A stretch of 64,000 bases of DNA, from NCBI GenBank assembly GCA_902780305.1, contig CACZFB010000007.1, positions 50,071 to 114,070 of the forward strand. The letters run 5' to 3'. Below the pieces are notes generated by a model. The model was given only the letters and a program-made list of their open reading frames with translations. It was not told where the DNA came from and did no database searches. This DNA comes from an uncultured Coriobacteriaceae bacterium (GTDB taxonomy: Bacteria > Actinomycetota > Coriobacteriia > Coriobacteriales > Atopobiaceae). Of the stretch, positions 58,959 to 64,000 are shown in pieces (within the stretch, counting starts at the first letter, position 1; each line of letters starts with the position of its first letter). The position numbers and the translations under genes were made by a program.

Positions 58959-59356
58959 TGAGGTGCCAGTTCGTACGTCCCGACCGGCTGCTGTTCGAGG
59001 GTAACGTGCACCATTTGGTGCTGGTATCGTCCTCGGGCGAGCTGGGCGTATGGCCGGGCCACGCGCCCGAGATCTGTGCGCTGGGAAACGGCGTCGTACG
59101 CCTCACGCTGCCGGACGACGAGGGCGGCGACGTGGTGAGCATCATCGTCTCGGGCGGGTATGCCGAGGTTGGGGCCGACCACGTCATCGTGCTCGCCAAC
59201 CACGCGCGCCGCTCTGACGACATAGAGCCCGACGTCGTGCAGCGCACCAAGGACAAGGCCATCGCCGCGCGTGACGCCCTGCCCGAAGACGACAATCGGC
59301 GCGCCTACTACAACGAGAAGATCGCCTGGTGCGACATGCTTCTGGCCCACGCATAG
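58958..59356 (+). CDS. atpC: ATP synthase F1 subunit epsilon
   Basis: A protein of 132 residues: N-terminal beta sandwich (CQFVRPDRLLFEG, GELGVWPGHAPEI) and a C-terminal helical hairpin. It regulates F1 and joins gamma to the c-ring. The ATG overlaps the atpD TAA (TAATGA). A 76-bp palindrome follows and probably ends the operon. Confidence 0.95.
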
Positions 59357-59370
59357 CCGGAAGGACCGAA

Positions 59371-59446
59371 CGTCAATCGATAGGGGTAACCCCCGTTGAT
59401 GGGTTGCGTGCAACCTATCAACGGGGGTTACCCCTATCGATTGACG
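59371..59446. repeat. 76-bp near-perfect palindrome after the ATP synthase operon
   Basis: Two 37-base arms pair with one mismatch around a two-base centre (GT). The inner part is CGATAGGGGTAACCCCCGTTGAT, so it is a long relative of the CTATCAA/TTGATAG family. It lies between atpC and murA and is likely to end transcription. Confidence 0.93.
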
Positions 59447-59546
59447 TCGAAATATGTGTCCTGCGTTGACAGATTGAACCATACGCCTCATCTGGTGTAC
59501 TCTTATCGCGCTCACCAAACACGTTGGCAGCATGAGCGGAGGATGG

Positions 59547-60845
59547 ATGGAAGTAATACGCATCGAGGGCGGGCATCCGGTAACGGGCGAGGTTACGGTG
59601 GAGGGCGCAAAGAACTCAGCGCTCAAGCTCATGGCGGCAACGCTGCTCGCGCCGGGAGTTACCACGCTGGAAAACGTCCCCAACATCGCCGACGTGCACG
59701 TAATGGGCAAGGTTCTCAAGGAGCTGGGCGCTACGGTTGAGGTCGTGGACGAGCACACCCTGCGCATCGACACGAGTTCGGTGGATAGCTGGGAGACGCC
59801 CTACAGCCTGGTTGCGCAAATGCGCGCTTCCACCGCGGTGCTCGGGCCGTTGCTGGCTCGCTTTGGCAAGGCAATCGTGGCCATGCCTGGCGGCTGCAAC
59901 ATTGGCGCTCGCAAAATAGACATGCACATTCTGGGGCTGCAGGCCCTTGGCGTGCAGTTCGACATGGATCACGGCGACATACACGCCAGCGCTCCAAACG
60001 GTCTTAAGGGTGCCACGGTTACCCTGGACTTCGCCAGCGTGGGCGCCACCGAGAATCTCATCATGGCCTCGGTGCACGCAGACGGCGTAACGGTAATCGA
60101 CAACGCCGCGCGCGAGCCCGAGATCGTGGACCTCGCCAACATGCTCAACGAGATGGGCGCCGACATCCAAGGCGCCGGTACGCCGGTAATCGAGATTCAC
60201 GGCGTGGGCGAGCTGCATCCCGTAACGCACGCCGTCGTGGGCGATCGCATCGAGGCGGGTACGTTCGTGGCCATTGGTGCCCTGGTGGGGCAGCCGGTAA
60301 CCGTGCGCGGGTTCGATCCGCAGCACCTGGGTCTGGTTTTGCGCAAGTACGAGCAGATGGGTGTAACCATCGAGCGCGGCAGGCGAGAGGTTACGGTGTC
60401 GCGCACGGCACCGCTCATGCCCACCGACATTCAAACCCTGCCGTTCCCCGGCTTTCCCACCGACATGCAGGCGCAAACCATGTGCCTGCTCGCCTTGGCG
60501 CAGGGAACCTGCATCGTTACCGAAAACGTCTTCGAGAACCGCTTTATGTTTGCCAGCGAGCTGCAGCGCATGGGGTCCGACATCGTGATTCAGGGCCACC
60601 ACGCCGTTGTTCACGGCGTCGAGCGACTGTCGGGCGCCGAGGTGCGCTCCCCCGACCTGCGCGGAGGCGCGGCCCTCATCATGGCGGGTCTGGTCGCCGA
60701 CGGAACCACCACGGTGTCGGACATCTATCACGTGGACCGCGGCTACGAGCGCTTCGTCGAGAAACTCTGTGCGCTGGGCGCGCAGGTACGTCGGGTCAAC
60801 ATGCTTGATCCCTCTGCGGACGAATTTGCGATGAGGGTGCGGTGA
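59547..60845 (+). CDS. murA: UDP-N-acetylglucosamine 1-carboxyvinyltransferase
   Basis: A protein of 432 residues. It transfers enolpyruvate from PEP to UDP-GlcNAc, the first committed step of peptidoglycan synthesis. The catalytic Cys is C117 in [13 protein letters not shown] (Cys, so fosfomycin-sensitive type). [15 protein letters not shown] and FPTDMQAQ are typical. The start at 59547 (MEVIRIEGG) has GGAGG four bases upstream; the ATG at 59532 has none. In M. tuberculosis murA also lies downstream of the atp operon and before the rRNA operon. Confidence 0.96.
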   Translation: MEVIRIEGGHPVTGEVTVEGAKNSALKLMAATLLAPGVTTLENVPNIADVHVMGKVLKELGATVEVVDEHTLRIDTSSVDSWETPYSLVAQMRASTAVLGPLLARFGKAIVAMPGGCNIGARKIDMHILGLQALGVQFDMDHGDIHASAPNGLKGATVTLDFASVGATENLIMASVHADGVTVIDNAAREPEIVDLANMLNEMGADIQGAGTPVIEIHGVGELHPVTHAVVGDRIEAGTFVAIGALVGQPVTVRGFDPQHLGLVLRKYEQMGVTIERGRREVTVSRTAPLMPTDIQTLPFPGFPTDMQAQTMCLLALAQGTCIVTENVFENRFMFASELQRMGSDIVIQGHHAVVHGVERLSGAEVRSPDLRGGAALIMAGLVADGTTTVSDIYHVDRGYERFVEKLCALGAQVRRVNMLDPSADEFAMRVR

Positions 60846-60851
60846 GCTGGC

Positions 60852-61277
60852 ATGGCGCGAAACGACTTGCCTCAGGACCACGGGCTCTCCAAGGCGGGCG
60901 AGGACTATCTGGAGGCCATCTACCGCCTGTCCCGCGAGGGTGATCAGGACGGCGCGTCGGTACGCTCGGTGGACGTGGCCAATCAGCTGGGCGTCTCGAA
61001 GGCCAGCGTCTCGAAGACCCTCTCGGTGCTGCGAAACGCGGGCATGATAGAGCAGATGCGCTATGGGCGGGTGACGCTCACCGACGAGGGGGAGCGCTAT
61101 GCACGCCGCGTATGGCGCAGTCATCGTGCGCTTCGCGCGTTTTTGGTGGGCGAGCTGGGCGTGCAGGAGGAGGTGGCCGACGAGGAGGCCTGCCTCATGG
61201 AGCACTACCTCTCGCACGACACCATTGACCGCTGGTGCGGTTACCTCGAGCGTCAGGGCATCGCCATCGAGGAGTAG
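60852..61277 (+). CDS. DtxR/MntR-family metal-dependent regulator
   Basis: A protein of 141 residues: an N-terminal winged helix (EDYLEAIYRLSREG, DVANQLGVSKASVSKTLSVLRNAGMIEQ) and a C-terminal dimerisation and metal domain (HRALRAFLVGELGVQEEVADEEACLMEHYLS). The E/C/H residues in EEACLMEH are the usual metal ligands. It has no SH3 domain. Manganese or iron binding is possible. It follows murA by six bases and may be cotranscribed. Confidence 0.9.
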   Translation: MARNDLPQDHGLSKAGEDYLEAIYRLSREGDQDGASVRSVDVANQLGVSKASVSKTLSVLRNAGMIEQMRYGRVTLTDEGERYARRVWRSHRALRAFLVGELGVQEEVADEEACLMEHYLSHDTIDRWCGYLERQGIAIEE

Positions 61278-61299
61278 CCGACCAAACGGACACCACGGA

Positions 61300-61329
61300 T
61301 GAGAAAAAGGGGTTTGGCCCCTTTTCTCA
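61300..61329. repeat. Palindrome of the TGAGAAAAGGGG family
   Basis: TGAGAAAAAGGGG and CCCCTTTTCTCA around TTTGG, the same arms as at 5437 and 46528 with one extra A. It lies 23 bases after the regulator and probably ends its transcript. Confidence 0.8.
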
Positions 61330-61475
61330 AAATGCCGCTGTGACATTGCCAAAGTACCAGTCCCCCATACGTCTGTGGCCGTTGGCAGACGCGACCGTTT
61401 GGCATAAGAAGTGCATGGGTATCATCCAGATGCTTGAATGCTTTTCTATCTTATGCAAATCAGGAGGGTCACAGC

Positions 61476-62375
61476 ATGAAGTCAATCATTCCCGCCGCTG
61501 GTCTGGGCACCCGCTTTCTTCCGGCCACCAAGTGCAGTCCCAAGGAGCTGCTCCCCGTGCTCAACAAGCCGGTAATCCAGTATGTGGTGGAGGAGGCGCT
61601 CGAGCCCGAGGGCGTGGATGGCGTCGTTATCGTTAACTCGCACGAGAAGCCCCAAATCGAGGCATACTTTGCCGAGGATGCGGAGTTCGAGGCCATGCTG
61701 CGCGAGCGCGGCAAGGACGCGTTGGCCGACGCCGTGCACGAGGCAGGGGCCCTGCCGGTGTCCTTCGTGTATCAGGACGACCCCAAGGGTCTGGGCCACG
61801 CCGTGTATTGCGCCAAGGACCAGATGGACGGCGATCCCTTCTTCGTCCTGCTCGGCGACTACTTCGTGCCGGATCGCCAGATGTGCGTGGACATGGCAAC
61901 GGTCTCGGCCGCACATAACCATGCCTCGGTTATTGCCGTAGCCCCCGTACCCGCCGACCAGGTGAGCCGCTACGGCATCATCGCGGGCGAGTGCGTGGAG
62001 TCGCTGCCTGGCTGCAACGCCACCGGCGAGGAAGAGGGTGCCGTGTGGAAGGTTACGGGCCTGGTCGAGAAGCCCGCACCCGAGGACGCCCCGTCGCACC
62101 TGTTTATCGTGGGTCGCTATCTGCTCTCGCCGCGCATTATGGACCTGCTTGCCACGCAGGGTACCGGAGCGGGCGGAGAGATCCAGCTCACCGACGCCAT
62201 GGAGCGCCTGCTCGAGGAAGAGGAGATGTACGCGGTCGTGGTAGACCCCGACAAGGGCTGCGACACGGGCACCCCCGCCGCCTGGGCGGCCACCAACGCA
62301 CGGATGGCCCTTGCCAACGAGTCCGAGGCCGCAGCGTTTAAGGAGGCTCTGGGCAGGGACGTAAAGCTGGGATAG
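61476..62375 (+). CDS. galU: UTP-glucose-1-phosphate uridylyltransferase
   Basis: A protein of 299 residues. It makes UDP-glucose for wall glycolipids and polysaccharides. GLGTRFLPATK (about 10-20), KELLPVLNKPVIQYVVEEAL, GLGHAVYCAK, LLGDYF and GEIQLTDAMERLL are typical of bacterial GalU. The start at 61476 (MKSIIPAAG) has GGAGG eight bases upstream; the longer frame from 61434 is not needed. Three bases separate it from the mutase gene. Confidence 0.95.
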   Translation: MKSIIPAAGLGTRFLPATKCSPKELLPVLNKPVIQYVVEEALEPEGVDGVVIVNSHEKPQIEAYFAEDAEFEAMLRERGKDALADAVHEAGALPVSFVYQDDPKGLGHAVYCAKDQMDGDPFFVLLGDYFVPDRQMCVDMATVSAAHNHASVIAVAPVPADQVSRYGIIAGECVESLPGCNATGEEEGAVWKVTGLVEKPAPEDAPSHLFIVGRYLLSPRIMDLLATQGTGAGGEIQLTDAMERLLEEEEMYAVVVDPDKGCDTGTPAAWAATNARMALANESEAAAFKEALGRDVKLG

Positions 62376-62378
62376 TCA

Positions 62379-63779
62379 ATGCGCATAATTCGCTTTGACA
62401 ACAAGGGCTGGCGCACGCGCTTCGACAGGGGTTTCGACGAGCAGAACGTTGCGCGTGCCGCCGACGCCTTTGCCTACATTTGGGCCGAGACGAATCCCGG
62501 TGGTACCGTGCTCGTTGGATACGACACGCGCTTCCGGGGCAAAGACTTTGCGGAGGTCGTCGGCGGCGTGCTGGCAAGCTATGGGCTGAGAGCTATGGTT
62601 AGCGATGCGTCCTGCCCCACGCCTGCGCTGGGATGGAGCGTGGCTCGCGACGAGCAGGCGGTGGGGGCCGTTGTGATAACGGCCTCGAGCGCCTCGTGCG
62701 AGTATGGTGGCATATCGGCACGCGGTGCGGACGGCGGGCCCATGTCAAGCGAATTCTACGAGGTGGCGACCAAAATCGTGTCGTCTGTTCCCATCCGCGA
62801 TCGCGGTGAGGTGGAGCATGTCGACCTCATGGGTCCCTATCTCGCGCATGTGATGGGCAGCGTGGATGCAAGCGCGATTGCCGACTGGGCTCCCAGCATA
62901 GTCGTCGACCCCATGTATGGTGCGGCGCAAGGCTACGTTTGCGATCTGCTCTCCCAAATGGGCTGCAGGGTGTCGCAGATTCACGGTGACCCCGATACGA
63001 ACTTTGGCGGCCTGCATCCTTCTCCGGTTGAGCCGTGGGTGGACAAGTGCGAGCAGGCGGTGCTGCAAACAGGCGGCGCCTTTGGCATCGCGTTCGACGG
63101 CGATGCCGACCGTCTGGGCATGGTGGACGAGCGGGGCGTCTTCGTGGAGCCCTATCGCGTGGCGCCACTGGTGCTCGATCACCTGGTGAGCGAACGCCAG
63201 CAGCATGGCAGGGTGGTGTCGCCCTACGCCTGCTCGGCATACATACGCAGGCAGGCCGCGCGCCTTGGTTGCCCGCTCACGGCGGTCCCCATGGGATTCA
63301 CGCGCATCTATCACGAGCTGCTGGAGGGCGACGTTGTGTTGGGAACCGAGGGGCTCGGCGGCATATCGGTGCCAAGTCATCTCAACGAGCGCGATGGCAT
63401 CTTTGCGGCGCTGCTCCTGGTGGAGGCATGCGCTCAGCGACAGGTGGGCATTGCCGAGCTGGTGCAGGACATGGAGAGCAGCATTGGCTCCATGCACCAC
63501 GTAAACAAGAACATCCGGCTCGATCCGGCGTCCATCCAGTCGTTCCGCAACATACTGCCCGGACTCAACCTGCGCGACGTGTGCGGGAGAGAGCCTATAT
63601 ATGTGGGTCATGCCGATGGGCTCGTACTGCGATTCGATGACGATTCCTGGGTACAGCTCAGGCCATCCAGAACCGAGTCGCTGGTGCGTGCCCATGCGGA
63701 GGCCCCAAATACCCGGCAGGCCGAGAACATGGTGGAGGCGGCCTGCAAAAGCGCACTGCAAAGGCTGCCACTCTGGTAA
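62379..63779 (+). CDS. Phosphohexomutase (phosphoglucomutase/phosphomannomutase family)
   Basis: A protein of 466 residues. Phosphoserine site T101-A102-S103 within VVITASSASCEYGG; the family normally has TASHNP, so the loop after the Ser is unusual while the Ser itself is kept. Mg2+ loop FDGDADR is intact (about 233-239), and the sugar-specificity loop is GTEGLGGIS. With galU just upstream it may make glucose-1-phosphate for UDP-glucose, but mannose specificity cannot be ruled out. Confidence 0.85.
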   Translation: MRIIRFDNKGWRTRFDRGFDEQNVARAADAFAYIWAETNPGGTVLVGYDTRFRGKDFAEVVGGVLASYGLRAMVSDASCPTPALGWSVARDEQAVGAVVITASSASCEYGGISARGADGGPMSSEFYEVATKIVSSVPIRDRGEVEHVDLMGPYLAHVMGSVDASAIADWAPSIVVDPMYGAAQGYVCDLLSQMGCRVSQIHGDPDTNFGGLHPSPVEPWVDKCEQAVLQTGGAFGIAFDGDADRLGMVDERGVFVEPYRVAPLVLDHLVSERQQHGRVVSPYACSAYIRRQAARLGCPLTAVPMGFTRIYHELLEGDVVLGTEGLGGISVPSHLNERDGIFAALLLVEACAQRQVGIAELVQDMESSIGSMHHVNKNIRLDPASIQSFRNILPGLNLRDVCGREPIYVGHADGLVLRFDDDSWVQLRPSRTESLVRAHAEAPNTRQAENMVEAACKSALQRLPLW

Positions 63780-63814
63780 GTTTTTGCAGGTAGAGCGCCT
63801 TATCGATGCGAACT

Positions 63815-63838
63815 CCCCGGCAACGTGGATTGCCGGGG
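63815..63838. terminator. Hairpin after the phosphohexomutase gene
   Basis: CCCCGGCA pairs with TGCCGGGG around AACGTGGA, about 35 bases after the stop. There is only a short T-rich tail (GTTAT). Confidence 0.55.
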
Positions 63839-63881
63839 GTTATCTGCAATTGTGCAGAAATTGTGAACGCAAAGATTCACG

Positions 63882-64000
63882 CTTCCACAGCCCAAACTCA
63901 AGCGTATAGTAACTCCTCGCGCGGCGCACCGACGACGCGCGGCGAACCTTGAAAACCGGATACTGCGATCGATGAGATCGACGAAGACAGACTAGCGAAA
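63882..64000 (+). promoter_or_regulatory. Probable rRNA operon promoter and leader
   Basis: TATAGT at 63905-63910 with CTTCCA 17 bases upstream, then a leader with CGCGCGGCG/ACGCGCG inverted segments and CCTTGAAAACCGGATA, a phrase common upstream of Gram-positive 16S genes. The window ends before any 16S sequence. In M. tuberculosis the rRNA operon also follows murA. I call it probable only. Confidence 0.45.

Noticed and set aside
63911..64000. Start of 16S rRNA inside the window
   Set aside because: The conserved 5' end of 16S (AGAGTTTGATC-like) is not present; only leader-like sequence is seen.

Overview
This window looks like the chromosome of a high-GC Gram-positive of the Coriobacteriia (Olsenella/Atopobium/Collinsella-like). 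That is an inference, not a database match. The reasons are the actinobacterial gene order rpmE-prfA-prmC-tsaC-glyA-upp-atpI-atpBEFHAGDC-murA, the LAxTG-type sorting signal, the actinobacterial surface-protein modules, and the many GGGGACAGTCCCC-like palindromes between genes.

Left part (1-13,821): an S8 subtilisin-like protease runs off the left edge. It is followed by a cluster of c-di-GMP genes: a large protein with degenerate GGDEF, EAL, GAF and a second GGDEF; a stand-alone degenerate EAL protein; and a membrane diguanylate cyclase. Mixed in are a small secreted cysteine-containing protein, a DUF362 iron-sulfur-type protein, a DUF3574-like lipoprotein and an HtrA-like protease. A tandem pair of unrecognised paralogues closes this part.

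Surface island (13,822-38,500): a pilin-like cell-wall protein broken by a 28-bp deletion frameshift (13,954-16,850), a secreted subtilase with Big_2 and ChW repeats (17,014-20,997), and an intact 17.2-kb gene for a 5,729-residue wall-anchored protein. The giant protein has about 22 consecutive Cna-B/DUF7601-like modules and ends in LATTG. Its first ~580 residues are paralogous to the broken gene, including a block of 99 identical bases that ends exactly where the deletion starts. No sortase gene lies in the window.

Right part (38,500-64,000): mostly housekeeping genes, with accessory genes inserted among them. It holds a Uma2-type endonuclease, a TRIC channel, ribosomal protein L31 with a long Ala/Lys tail, a zinc-ribbon membrane protein, and a putative nuclease gene framed by two inverted 208-bp MITE-like elements. 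Then come prfA, prmC, a NifX-like protein, tsaC, nudC, a Tat-exported tannase-like lipoprotein, glyA, upp, the complete F1Fo ATP synthase operon, murA, a DtxR/MntR-type regulator, galU and a phosphohexomutase. The last ~110 bases resemble the promoter and leader of an rRNA operon.

Dispersed palindromes of at least four families lie between genes throughout. Two of them begin exactly on the TGA stop codon of the upstream gene. Many genes start later than their longest open frame; starts were chosen from ribosome-binding sites, overlaps with the upstream stop, and homologous leaders.
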